Of a stretch of DNA of 64,000 nt, positions 37,829-47,435 are shown one piece after another. The DNA lies in assembly GCA_963700425.1 (NCBI GenBank), contig CAVOXO010000007.1, forward strand, positions 124,001 through 188,000. Reading direction: 5' to 3'. How positions within the stretch are numbered: position 1 is the stretch's first letter; each line of letters begins with the position of its first letter. Both the position numbers and the translations under genes were made by a program. Under the pieces are notes generated by a model. That model had not been told where the DNA came from. It searched no databases and worked only from the letters and a program-made list of their open reading frames with translations. The DNA comes from CAVOXO01 sp963700425. Lineage in GTDB: Bacteria; Actinomycetota; Acidimicrobiia; Acidimicrobiales; Microtrichaceae.

Positions 37829-38289
37829 CACCGAGCGGGCCTCTTCCCGACGCCGCCGGCACCGACGACGACACTGCAGAGACCATCTATGCCGCGGAGG
37901 ATCGGGTCGCCGACCGAATCGGCGCCCGACTCCACCGGTGGGCCGACGTGGAGGCGTTCGTGGAGAACGCCCTCGCCCTTGACGCTCTGGCCGACGCCTT
38001 CCCCAACCTGGCCGGGGGCATCGATGTCGGGCGGCGGTCACGCAACGCCACCGCGTCGGTGGCGTTGTGGTCGGATCGACTCATCCTCATCCGCGACGGA
38101 TCATGGAACACGGTCACGATCTGCCACGAACTCGCTCATCTGGCGTGTCCTCCCGACGAGGGTCACGGTCCTCGCTTCGTCGCGGCGGAGGTGGAGATCG
38201 TGCGGCTCTGCTGTGGCATCGTCGCCGCCGCGGAACTGGCCTCGGAGTTCGCTGCGGCGTCCGTTCCGATCGGGCCGGCACCGAGCTGA
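37825..38289 (+). CDS. Putative HExxH metallohydrolase (TIGR04338-like)
   Basis: 154 aa, GTG 37825 inside GTGA. A zinc-protease-like motif CHELAHLACPPDEGHGPRF supplies HExxH and a downstream HG with a third possible ligand. The preceding strand (ATASVALWSDRLILIRDGSW) is typical of this family of small actinobacterial metallohydrolases. No secretion signal, so cytoplasmic. Overlap with the DUF2786 gene suggests the two proteins work together. Confidence 0.78.
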   Translation: MTPSGPLPDAAGTDDDTAETIYAAEDRVADRIGARLHRWADVEAFVENALALDALADAFPNLAGGIDVGRRSRNATASVALWSDRLILIRDGSWNTVTICHELAHLACPPDEGHGPRFVAAEVEIVRLCCGIVAAAELASEFAAASVPIGPAPS

Positions 38290-38306
38290 TCTGAGAGGAT
38301 CTCGCG

Positions 38307-38765
38307 GTGGCCCAGCGTGACCCCATCCAGACGAACGAGCAGCTGGGCGTCTCCAACCTCCGCCTGCTCGGGCGAGGACTGGCGGTCTCCTGCCCGGTGT
38401 GCGGGTCGAGAGGCACCCACGCCTCGTTCACCAAGATGAAGGACCGCTGCGACGTCTGCACCTTGCGATTCGAGCGCATCGAGGGCCACTCGATCGGCTA
38501 TGTGGGCATCAACACGATCGTCACGTTCGCGGTGGTGTTCTTGGTCCTGATCGCAGGAACGTTCCTCACCGCCCCCGACATCCCGACCGTGGCGCTCACC
38601 GTCGCGGCGGTCATCCCCGCGGTGGCCATCCCGATCCTCTTCGCACCGTCGTCGCACACCCTGTGGACCGCGATCGATCTGATCATGCGACCCCTCGAGC
38701 CAGGCGAGGTCGACCCGAGATTCATCATCGTCGACCCCGAGACCCGGCGGCGACAGAGGTCGTGA
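38307..38765 (+). CDS. DUF983 family membrane protein
   Basis: 152 aa, GTG 38307. An N-terminal zinc-binding-type pair SCPVCGSRGTHASF ... DRCDVCTLRFER is followed by two membrane helices (INTIVTFAVVFLVLIAGTFL and PTVALTVAAVIPAVAIPILF), the DUF983 layout. Family role unknown. One base before the next GTG. Confidence 0.85.
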   Translation: MAQRDPIQTNEQLGVSNLRLLGRGLAVSCPVCGSRGTHASFTKMKDRCDVCTLRFERIEGHSIGYVGINTIVTFAVVFLVLIAGTFLTAPDIPTVALTVAAVIPAVAIPILFAPSSHTLWTAIDLIMRPLEPGEVDPRFIIVDPETRRRQRS

Positions 38766-38766
38766 C

Positions 38767-39393
38767 GTGACTCCCGCCGAGGCCGCCGCGCTCGAGACCA
38801 CACTGGCCATCGCCGACGGACGGGAGCTGACGATCCGACCGATGCTTCCCGATGACAAGGACCTGCTCGTCGAGGGATTCCGGCGGTTGTCCCCCGAATC
38901 TCGCTACTTCCGCTTCTTCTCCCCCATGGACCACCTGAGCGCGGCCCAGCTTCGGTACTTCACCGAGATCGACTACGAGGACCACTTCGCCTGGGTGGCG
39001 GGCGAGGTCGTCGACGGTCACATGGTGGGAGTGGGAGTGGCCCGGTACATCCGCGACGAGGCCGAGCCCGACGCCGCCGAAGCAGCGGTGGCCGTCGCCG
39101 ACGACTACCAGCGGCTCGGCATCGGGAGGGTGTTGTTGGAGATGCTGGCCTCGTCTGCGATCCGCAACGGTCTCCGCTTCTTCCACCTCCTGATCCGTGA
39201 GGACAACCAGCCGATGATCGAGATGACCCGGGGTCTCGGGGCTCACACGATCCCCAACGACGAACCCGGCGTTCTCCGATTCGTCCTCGAACTGCCCGAG
39301 CTCATCGACGACCTGTCCTCCACCCCGATGTACGACCTGTTCGCCCGGGTCGCGCGGGGCGACGCGACGCTCGGCCCCCGTCTCTACACGTGA
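38767..39393 (+). CDS. GNAT family N-acetyltransferase
   Basis: 208 aa, GTG 38767. LTIRPMLPDDKDLLVEGFRR and SPESRYFRFF match the GNAT domain of actinobacterial Pat-like protein acetyltransferases. The acetyl-CoA site is VADDYQRLGIGRVLLEMLAS, with the R/QxxGxG/A pattern. No cyclic-nucleotide domain is attached, unlike mycobacterial Pat, although a cyclase is present elsewhere in the window. The substrate may be a protein lysine, but this is inference. Confidence 0.87.
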   Translation: MTPAEAAALETTLAIADGRELTIRPMLPDDKDLLVEGFRRLSPESRYFRFFSPMDHLSAAQLRYFTEIDYEDHFAWVAGEVVDGHMVGVGVARYIRDEAEPDAAEAAVAVADDYQRLGIGRVLLEMLASSAIRNGLRFFHLLIREDNQPMIEMTRGLGAHTIPNDEPGVLRFVLELPELIDDLSSTPMYDLFARVARGDATLGPRLYT

Positions 39394-39417
39394 CGCCCGG
39401 CTGAGCCGCGGCCGGGC

Positions 39418-40490
39418 TCAGCGCGCCCGTTCCAGCAGTGTCGGTCAACATGTCGACGGCCAGATTGTCCTGGGTCGTGAACCCCGGGTCGACGCCGGAG
39501 GCCAGCTCCGCCTGGATCACCCGCATCATGATGACCGCGTAGCGGAACGCCCCGAAGATCGTGTACCACTCCAGGTCTCCGATGTGGGCGCCCGATCGTT
39601 CCTCGTAGCGGCGCACCGACTCCTCGATCGGCACGAATCCCGCCAGGTTGTCCACACCGAGGAACTCCGAGAAGAACCGTTCGAGCAGGTTCATCCATGC
39701 CAGGTCGACCTCGCGGGGTCCGAGCGTGGCCATCTCCCAGTCCAGCACGGCGACGGGTTCGAAGTCCGCGAAGATGACGTTCCCGATCCTGGCATCACCC
39801 CACAGGAGCACTGGTTCGGGTTCGGGGGAAGGCCGATTGTGGCTCAGCCAGTCGAGCGCGTCGGTCAGCTTCGGTTGAGGTTCACCCTGGCGACCGACCT
39901 CGAGGAACTCGCGGTAGTAGCCGAGCTGCTGCTCGAGACCGACGCGGCCGTATCGGGCCTGGTCGAGTTCGTCGAGACCGCTGCTCCGCCAGTCGATGGC
40001 GTGGATGTCGGCGAGCACGTCGTAGCCAGACGCCTGGAGGCGGGCCTGGTCGGCGGCGTCGGCGCCGAGGAGCCAACCCTCCATCGTGTAGGGCATGCGA
40101 TCGGGGGGAACCTTCCCGTCGACGCGGTCCATCACGAAGAACGGACCGGCCGATGATCGACGGGTCGACCTCGAGCCAGCGCAACGCCGGGACCGGAACG
40201 GTGCCGGCGGCCGCCACGGCGTCGATCACCCGATACTGCTGTGCGAGGTCGTAGTCGAGGAAGACCCCGTTGGCCTCGGGGGCTGTTCGCAGGACGAGCG
40301 CCGCGTCGTGGGAGACCCCGCCCTGGGTCCAGGCCGCGTCGAAGAGCATCGTCTCCGAGGAGTGCCCCGTCGCGGCGGGCGCGTCCAGGCCGCTGACGAC
40401 GACGTCGGTCGCGTCGTCGAGACGACCCGCCAGCCACGATGCGAGCCGCGCCGAGATCTCCACTGCGTCGTAGTGCCCTTGAGCCGGCAT
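39418..40490 (-). CDS. Phosphotransferase of the APH/ACAD10-like kinase family (frameshifted)
   Basis: About 357 aa from ATG 40490. N-terminal LASWLAGRLDDATDVVVSGL and SSETMLFDAAW form the nucleotide-binding lobe. The catalytic loop LLWGDARIGNVIFADFEPVA and the metal site VLDWEMATLGPREVDLAW have Trp in place of the usual His before GD, a common variant in the ACAD10-like subgroup. The frame changes at about 40150 and probably again at about 39440, which would give a stop at 39418 instead of running into the GNAT gene. The upstream frame is also open into the glycosyltransferase. The substrate may be a sugar, choline or hydroxyacyl-CoA group. Confidence 0.82.
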
Positions 40491-40512
40491 GAGCGTTCCC
40501 CTCGTCGTGATG

Positions 40513-41818
40513 TCAGCGTTCGACCGGTCGACCGACCCGCGTCGACGTAGGTGTCGATAGAGGACACGGGTGTTCACCACCATGTCGTGATCCTGTTCGA
40601 CCGTGGCGCGACCTGCACGGCCCATCGCCTCCCGCAGGGACGGGTCGGCCTTCATCTCCGCGAGCGCATCGGCGAAGGCGTCGGCATCGCGAGGACGCAC
40701 GAGCCGGCCTTCGACGCCGTCGGTGACGAGCTCACCGATGCCGGGCAGCGTGGTCGACACGACGGGACGACCGATCGCCAGGCTCTCGGTCAGGAAGTTG
40801 GGGAGCCCGTCCATGTCTCCCCGAGCGGTCCGGCACGCAGCGAGCGCCCCGACGTCGCTCCAGCGGATCCAACTCCGCACCTGCTGTGAAGGCTGCCGGC
40901 CCACGAAACGAATGCGATCGGCCACTCCCGCCTCGCGGGCGTGCCCTCTCCATCTCCGACCGGTAGTCGTGGCCGCTGGCCAGGTTGCCGCCGACCAGGA
41001 CCAGCTCGACGTCGATCCCGCGGGACTGCAGACCGGCCACCGCGTCGATGAGGTACCGGTGCCCCTTGCACTCCTCGAAGCTGGCGACGCACACGACCCG
41101 CAGCGGGCGGTCGCCCTCGTCGGGTTCGGGGGGGCTGTACGCGAACAGGTCGACGTCGACACCGTGGTGGACCACGACCCCCTTCTCGGCCCGCTCGCCG
41201 AAGAACTGTCGCAGGTCCTCGGCGCTGAAAGCCGTGCACGTGAAGTAGAACTCGGCCGAATCGATCTTGTCCTCCAGGCCGTCGAGGCGAAGACGCAGAT
41301 CGTGGGCGTGCCCTGTGAACGAGATAGGTCAGACCCGTGAGCTTGTGAACGACCAGCGCGGCATGGGTGGGATAGGTGGCGTAGTGGGCGTGGACGTGTT
41401 CGACACCGAGCCGTTCCATACGCAACGCCATCGCGGCGGCCAACATGACCACCACCGGGGTCCGCACCAGGAACTCCGGTGCCCTCCGGTTGGTGCGGAT
41501 CGACCACCCCCATGCGTCGAGGTAGGCGGCGGGATTCCGTCGAAGCCACGTCAACTGGGCTCGCAGGACCTCCCAGGAGGCGAGCCGGGGGTAGTGGCCG
41601 CGCCGGTCGAGTTCCGCGGTGTCGTCCTGAAGCCCCTCCTCGGGCATGTGGATGAGAGCGAACAGCTCGATGTCGACCCCCATGTCCATGAGGGTGAGCA
41701 TCTCTCGCAGTTGGAACGTCTCGGTCACCTTGGGGAACCGCGACACGATCATGGCGATCTTGGGCGGGCGACGATCCGGGGCGGCCTCGGTGGGCTCGTG
41801 GTCAGGAGTGATCGACAT
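40513..41818 (-). CDS. GT4-family glycosyltransferase (frameshifted)
   Basis: About 435 aa from ATG 41818. The N-terminal Rossmann domain has IAMIVSRFPKVTETFQLREM and VEHVHAHYATYPTHAALVVH, typical of GT4 enzymes. The C-terminal domain includes RVVCVASFEECKGHRYLIDA, VELVLVGG and IRFVGRQPS, then GLPNFLTESLAIGRPVVSTT with the nucleotide-sugar Glu. The frame changes near 41330, 41175-41200 and 40940. The likely stop at 40513-40515 is out of frame, so the C-terminus reads into the kinase gene. Acceptor unknown; cell-envelope glycan or glycolipid synthesis is likely. Confidence 0.82.
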
Positions 41819-41846
41819 GGCAGCGGCGACGCCCGCGAAGGCGGGC

Positions 41847-43655
41847 TCAGTCGTAGAGAGCCGCGATCTGATCGGCGAACGTCGAGTGGATGCCGCGTCG
41901 CTTGAGCTTCGACGTGGGGGTCAGGAGGTCGGAATCGGGCAGCCACTCGTCGGCCAGGACCGTCACCTTCTTGACCCGCTCGGCGTTGTTGAACTGAGCC
42001 ATCGCCACCTCGAGGCCGGCCTCGATCTCGGCGATCACGGTGGGGTTCTCGGCCAGTTCGGCCAACGTCGCGCCCGCGAGCCCGTTCTGGGCGGCCCAGG
42101 CGGGCGCGACCTCCGCGTCGAGCACCACCAGAGCCGAGACGAACGGACGTTGGTCCCCGATGGCGCACGCCTGACCTACCAGAGGAATGGTCTTGAGCGC
42201 TGCTTCCAGATTGGCGGGGCTGATGTTCTTGCCGCCGGCGGTGATGATGAGTTCCTTCTTGCGGTCGACGATGCGGACGTATCCGTCGTCGTCGATCTCG
42301 CCGATGTCGCCCGAGTGGAGCCACCCGTCGGAATCGAGCGCCTCGGCGGTCTTCTCGGGATCGTTGAGGTAACCGCGGAACACGTTGCCTCCCCGACAGA
42401 CGACCTCGCCGTCGTCGGCGATCTTCACCTCGATGCCCGGAGCCGCCGGGCCGACCGAACCCGCCTTCACCTTGTAGGCGGCGAAGGTCATCGGTCCCGA
42501 CGATTCGCTCATCCCGTAGATCTCGGCGATCGGAACGCCGATCGATCGGAACCACATGAACATGTCCGGAGTGATGGGCGCGGCACCGGTCACGGCCAGA
42601 TCGAGCTGATCGAGACCGACGAGATCACGGATGGTGGAGAACGCGACGGCGTCGAGGAAGTTCCATGTCTCGATCTCCTCCTCCGATGCGGTCCCCCACG
42701 CCATCTTCTCGACGATGGGCCTGGCCGTCGCGACCGCCTCGGTGACCTTCTGCGCCTTCTCCGGGTCGGCCGACAGCGCCGCGTTGATGCCCGCATAGAT
42801 CTTCTCCCACACGCGTGGGACGCCGAACATGATGTTCGGGCGGACCTCCCGGGCATAGGTGGCGATCTGGGACGGGTCGGGGCAACAGCTGACCTGGTAG
42901 CCCAGCATGGTGCAGCCGTAGTGGCTGGTGGCCCGCTCGGCGATGTGAGCCATGGGCAGGTAGGAGACCACCTTCTTTCCTGCCATCTCGTCCATGTGAC
43001 CGTCCATCTGGAACGCATCGCGCAGGCATTCCACGGTCCAGCAGATGTTGGCGTGGTCCAACATCACGCCCTTGGGATTACCGGTCGTACCCGAGGTGTA
43101 GATGATGGTGGCGAGAGTCGACGGCTCGAGACTGGCGATGGCCTCGTCCATGGTGATCGGTTCATGGGCGACGAGGTCGTCCCAGGCCAGATCCGTGCCG
43201 GTGCCGGGGTCGATGCCGATGAGCGTCTGAACTCGGGAAGCGATGTCGCACGGTTGGCGAACCGCGAGGCGAAGCCGTCGTTCTCGACGATGGCGACCTT
43301 GGCCTCACAGTGGCCGGCCAGATAGTCGACCTGCTTCGATCGACGAGGAGTTGTAGATCGACACCGGGGTGGCGCCGCACATCATGACGGCGAGGTCGGC
43401 GGCGTGGAACTGCCAGACGTTGCGGATCATCATGACGACCCGATCGCCCGTGGCCACACCCAGGTCGCGAAGCGATCCGGCGAGTCGCAACGCCGCGTCG
43501 GCCAACTCCCCGTAGGTCAGTTCGAGTGCCAGTCGTCGCCGTCCATCCATCGCAGCGGCGATCGAGTCGCTGTTGCCGGCCAACGAGGTCGGCGAAACGT
43601 GCTGACGATCGTCTTTCCCTCGACATCAGCGGTGATCTGGCTGCTCGGTGCGCAT
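41847..43655 (-). CDS. Long-chain acyl-CoA synthetase (AMP-binding; frameshifted)
   Basis: About 600 aa when joined. ATG 43655 leads to ITADVEGKTIVSTF after an early frame change, a normal N-terminus for FadD15-like ligases. P-loop TIIYTSGTTGNPKGVML, AMP site IYGMSESSG, DGWLHSGDIGEIDDDGYVRI, and the hinge/Lys region DRKKELIITAGGKNISPANL; the ending LKRRGIHSTFADQIAALYD contains the catalytic-loop Lys. Breaks near 43630, 43580, 43335, 43260 and 43215 are all in the N-terminal third. Divergent from a thiolase across a palindromic operator. Confidence 0.88.
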
Positions 43656-43791
43656 TAGTACGCGGCCCCCTTGACTGACCGTTCGAAATGAGGATCACTG
43701 CCGATGGTAGCGGTTTGACCACGGACCCGGGGCGGCCGATCACAACGTGGCGGGGGAGGCTCGACGGCACTGCCGGGATCGCGACAGAATC

Positions 43792-43807
43792 TTGACCGAT
43801 CGGTCAA
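43792..43807. promoter_or_regulatory. Perfect 16-bp palindrome, probable TetR-family operator
   Basis: TTGACCGATCGGTCAA is its own reverse complement. It lies 36 bases before the thiolase start and about 137 bases from the divergent acyl-CoA synthetase start. The gaccgatcggtc core is like operators of TetR-type regulators of fatty-acid genes in actinobacteria. TTGACC could also be part of a -35 element, so binding would block transcription. No regulator gene is visible nearby. Confidence 0.6.
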
Positions 43808-43842
43808 GTTCGAGGACCGATCCCGTCCAGAGGAGCTCCCAC

Positions 43843-45049
43843 ATGCCCAACGCCGTGATCGTCGATGCCATCCGCACCGCCGGAGGAAAGCGCAACGGAT
43901 CGCTCTCGGGCTGGCATCCCGCCGATCTCGGCGGCGAGGTGCTCCGGGCCCTTCTCGAACGAAACGACCTCGACCCCGAACCGGTCGACGACGTGATCAT
44001 GGGTTGCGTCATGCAGGTGGGCGCCCAGTCACTCAACGTCGGCCGCAACGCCGTTCTGGCAGCGGGTTTCCCCGAGTCGGTTCCGTCGACCACCATCGAC
44101 CGCCAGTGCGGATCGTCCCAGCAGTCGGCGCACTTCGCCGCTCAGGGCGTCATGGCGGGGGCATACGACGTGGCCATCGCGGCCGGCGTCGAGGTCATGA
44201 GCCTGGTGCCCATGGGAGCCTCGGTGGGCGACATCTCCAAGACCGGGTTTCCCTTCGGTGAGCAGGTCGGCCTGCGCTACGCCGACGTCGGCGGGCTGGT
44301 GCCCCAGGGCATCTCCGCCGAGCTGATCGCCGACAAGTGGGACCTCAGCCGCGACGACCTCGACGCCTTCGGCGCCGAGTCGCAGCGCCGGGCCGAGCAG
44401 GCGACCGCCGAGGGCCGTTTCGACAACGAGATCCTGCCCGGTCCAGAAGAAGATCCGCGACCGCGAGACCGGCGACGTGACCAGGTCTGGACGAGATGCT
44501 CGACCGCCGACGAGGGCATCCGGCCCGGCACCGACCGCCGAGAGCCTCGGCCAAGCTGAAGCCCGCCTTCAAGGAGGACGGCAAGGTCACCGCCGGAAAC
44601 AGCTCGCAGATCACCGACGGCGCCTCCGCGGCGCTCATCATGAGCGAGGAGAAGGCGCAGCGAACTCGGGCTCACGCCACGAGCGACGCTTCCATTCGTT
44701 CTCCGTCGTCGGCGTCGACCCGGTGACCATGCTGACCGGGCCCATTCCGGCCACCCACAAGGTGATCGAACGTTCGGGGCTGTCGCTGTCACGACATCGA
44801 CCTCTTCGAGGTCAACGAGGCCTTCGCCTCGGTCGTGCTGGCGTGGCAGAAGGACACCGGCGCGGACTGTCGAAGACCAACGTCAACGGCGGCGCCATCG
44901 CCCTCGGCCATCCCCTCGGGTGCTCGGGCACCAAGTTGATGGCCACCCTGCTCAACGAACTCGAGCGCACCGGCGGCCGCTACGGCCTGCAGACGATGTG
45001 CGAGGGCGGCGGTATGGCGAACGGAACCATCATCGAACGTCTGGGCTGA
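43843..45049 (+). CDS. Acetyl-CoA acetyltransferase (thiolase; frameshifted)
   Basis: About 402 aa when joined; ATG 43843 with AGGAG upstream. N-terminal VIVDAIRTAGGKRNGSLSG, catalytic Cys in TIDRQCGSSQQSAHFAAQG, then TAGNSSQITDGASAALIMSE, DLFEVNEAFAS, catalytic His in NVNGGAIALGHPLGCSGTK, and CEGGGMANGTI with the last Cys region. Frame changes near 44450, 44515-44545, 44680, 44790 and 44870. With the divergent acyl-CoA ligase it forms a fatty-acid degradation pair. Confidence 0.9.
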
Positions 45050-45079
45050 CAGCTTCGCGATCATGCGAGGCTGGCGGCG

Positions 45080-45219
45080 GTGCCGCTCAACTCGTCCTCG
45101 CTCGCCGTCTGCTCTATCGGGGCCGTGCTGTTCGTCGCCGCCGGAAACGTCGCGTGGGCAAGGCCCTCGTGCCGTCGGCACTGTTCATGTTCGTCATCAT
45201 GCGGCTCGGCCTGGCCTGA
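45080..45219 (+). CDS. Small membrane peptide (one frameshift)
   Basis: About 46 aa when joined across a frame change at about 45155: GTG 45080, PLNSSSLAVCSIGAVLFVAAGN, then GKALVPSALFMFVIMRLGLA and TGA at 45217. Two short hydrophobic segments. The joined frame is plausible rather than proven; no family recognised. Confidence 0.4.
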
Positions 45220-45226
45220 TCTCGGG

Positions 45227-45409
45227 GTCTGGCCGAGCCGATTCCCGAGCCGCCCGAACCCGGCGAGCTGCGCAAGGTCAAGCTGATCTACCGGTGCGAG
45301 CTGTGCGGGACCGAGGTGCGGATGACCGCGGCGGCCGTCGGAAGACCCCGAACCGCCCCGTCACTGCATGGAGGACATGGAACTCGTCAGCAGCGGGATG
45401 ATCACGTGA
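45227..45409 (+). CDS. Small zinc-ribbon protein (start unresolved, one frameshift)
   Basis: A conserved-looking 60-aa protein: PEPPEPGELRKVKLIYRCEL, CGTEVRMTAA, then after a frame change at about 45340, EDPEPPRHCMEDMELVSSGM and stop at 45407. CELC and HC could bind one zinc ion. I recall similar short proteins (RKVKLxYRCxxCGTExRM...DPEPPRHC) from actinobacteria, without known function. No start codon is visible in frame, probably because of another indel. It is convergent with crgA. Confidence 0.5.
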
Positions 45410-45451
45410 GCCTGGGCCGGGGCGCGACGACACCGGCGGCAATTGTCTCGC

Positions 45452-45768
45452 TCAGCGCAACTGTGTCGCGACCATGATCCCGGCCAGGATGCGCACCGAG
45501 TCCGCCGATCAGGTACCAGCCACTGGGCGACGCGGCAAGCGTCTCGGTGTAGTTCAGGAAGATGGCCAACGCCTCCCGCACCGAGGAGCGAGAACATCAC
45601 GATGGGAACCCACATGGGGCTCGGCGTGTAATCGGGCAGGGCCGGTGGCGTGTACCGGCTGGATTCCGCCGGCTCGATCCGGGCGTGTCCCCTTCGGCGT
45701 CGTTCTGCTGGAGATCGGTCGTCGTCGGACGAACCCGCCGAGATGCGTCGCTTCTGTGGGCGTGCCAT
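45452..45768 (-). CDS. crgA: Cell division protein CrgA (two frameshifts)
   Basis: About 105 aa from ATG 45768. N-terminal basic region (RPQKRRISAGSSDDDRSPAE), then RYTPPALPDYTPSPMWVPIV starting the first membrane helix (MFSLLGAGALAIFLNY in the repaired frame), and a second segment SGWYLIGG ... LAGIMVATQLR before TGA at 45452. This is the CrgA layout: divisome membrane protein that recruits FtsI. Frame changes near 45590 and 45490. Its position beside trpG and pknB matches the actinobacterial arrangement. Confidence 0.85.
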
Positions 45769-45825
45769 GGTCGCGAGCTCTACGCCAGCTCGGCGGTCGA
45801 TGTGGTGACCCGGTACTGTGTGTCG

Positions 45826-46404
45826 GTGACTCGCATCCTGGTCATCGACAACTACGACTCGTTCGTCTACAACCTGGTGCAGTACCTCGGCGAACTCGGG
45901 GCCGAGCCGATCGTGCTACCGCCACGACGCCCTCGACCATCGACGACGTGGAGCCGATGGACCCCGATGGCATCCTCATCAGCCCGGGCACCGGGACGCC
46001 CTCCGATGCCGGACTCTCCAACACGATCATCGCCCAATGGGGGGCCAAGGTGCCGTTGCTCGGCGTGTGCCTGGGCCTGCAGTGCATCGGAGAGGTCTTC
46101 GGCGGCGGGTCGTGCGAGCTCCCGAGATCGTCCACGGAAAGACCTCGATGATCCGTCACCGGGGCAGCGGAGGTGTTCGCCGGGCTACCCAATCCCGCTC
46201 GAGGCGACCCGCTACCACTCGCTGGTGGTCGCCCCCGAGTCGGTTCCCGCGTGCCTCGAGGTCACCGCCGAAACCGATGACGGAATCATCATGGGGCTCC
46301 GTCACCGCGACCACGACATCGAGGGCGTGCAGTTCCACCCCGAGTCGATCCTGACCGTCTGCGGTCACGACATGATGGCCAACTTCCTCGAACGTTGCGG
46401 CTGA
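45826..46404 (+). CDS. trpG: Glutamine amidotransferase, anthranilate/aminodeoxychorismate synthase component II (frameshifted)
   Basis: About 192 aa when joined, the usual size. GTG 45826 starts RILVIDNYDSFVYNLVQYLG. The class I amidotransferase triad is present: Cys in LLGVCLGLQCIGE, His and Glu in GVQFHPESILT; ILISPGTGTPSDAG forms the oxyanion region. Frame changes near 45925, 46105 and 46180. Component I partner genes are not in the window, so pabA is an equal possibility. In mycobacteria trpG also lies next to pknB. Confidence 0.88.
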   Translation: MTRILVIDNYDSFVYNLVQYLGELGAEPIVLPPRRPRPSTTWSRWTPMASSSARAPGRPPMPDSPTRSSPNGGPRCRCSACAWACSASERSSAAGRASSRDRPRKDLDDPSPGQRRCSPGYPIPLEATRYHSLVVAPESVPACLEVTAETDDGIIMGLRHRDHDIEGVQFHPESILTVCGHDMMANFLERCG

Positions 46405-46423
46405 ACGCGGACGGCTGGCCGCC

Positions 46424-47435
46424 CTAGTCGGGGTCCACACCGGCGAAGGGCGTCGACACCACGATCTCGACGATCGAGCCCGGATCGATGGTGGTCGTCG
46501 GTGGCAGACCCTGGCCCACGACACGACCGGCCCGCGACGACCCCGAATCGGCGCGAATGGTGCGGACCTTCACCGTCGAGCCCGGCCTCGGCGATCAGTG
46601 TCTCGGCGGTGGGTTGTGCGAGCCCGACGAGATAGGGAACGACCGCTCGGGGCGGAGGAGCGCGACCACCGTGACCGAGATCGGCTGATTGCGGGGCAGC
46701 TCGGGCCCCGCAGCAGGATCGGTCGACAGCACCGTGCCCTCGAGGAAGTCGTCGCTGTCCACCCGGTTGATCGAGCCGATGCCGAGCCCGGCGCCACCCA
46801 GTTCGAAGAGCAGCGCCTCCGGCAGCGGTGTCGCCGACGAGATCGGGAACGGTGCGGGGCACGGGTCCGTCGGACACCAGCAGACTTCACCGATGCCGCC
46901 GGCGCGGACCCTCGCGACCGACCTCGGGTTCGATCCCGATGATCTCACCGGGCCTCACCGTGTCGCTGTATCGACCCTCGACCTCCGCCATCAGTCCTTC
47001 GCGGGCCAGTGTCTCGAGGCCATCGGCGGCCTGTTGGCCCACGATGTCGGGGACCGCATGGCCCGAGCGGGCCGTCACTCACGAGTAGCCCGACGATGTC
47101 GCCCTGCTGTCACGAGGGCCCCGGGAAGGGGTCCTGTTCGAACACGGCTGCCCTTGGTCACGACTTCGTTCGGTTGATACGCCACGGAGACCACGAAACC
47201 CAGATCCTCCAACTGGGCACGGGCGTCGGACAGCGGCACGCCGGAGAGGTCGGGGATCTCGAGCCGGGGAAGCGTGACCTGTTTCGCCGCCCTCGAAGGT
47301 GTCGACCACCGCCCACACGCCGAGCCCGAGCCCGGCGACGAAGCCCGAGGGGACGATGACGACGCGGATCAGCGATCCACGTGGTTCGATCATCTCGGGA
47401 CGCCCGACCTCCGAGTGTCGAATCACTGGGTCCAT
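46424..47435 (-). CDS. Kinase-free PASTA-domain membrane protein B (frameshifted)
   Basis: About 337 aa from ATG 47435 (a GTG three codons earlier is possible). A short cytoplasmic N-terminus (PVIRHSEVGRPEMIEPRGSL) leads into one membrane helix (IRVVIVPSGFVAGLGLGVWA), then about four PASTA units: LEIPDLSGVPLSDARAQLED, AVPDIVGQQAADGLETLARE, a third with INRVDSDDFLEGTVLSTDPA, and VPYLVGLAQPTAETLIAEAG, ending GSIVEIVVSTPFAGVDPD. Several frame changes (about 47290, 47140, 47060, 46930, 46850, 46580). PASTA repeats bind muropeptides or lipid II; without a kinase it may act as receptor or scaffold for PknB or penicillin-binding proteins. Confidence 0.7.
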
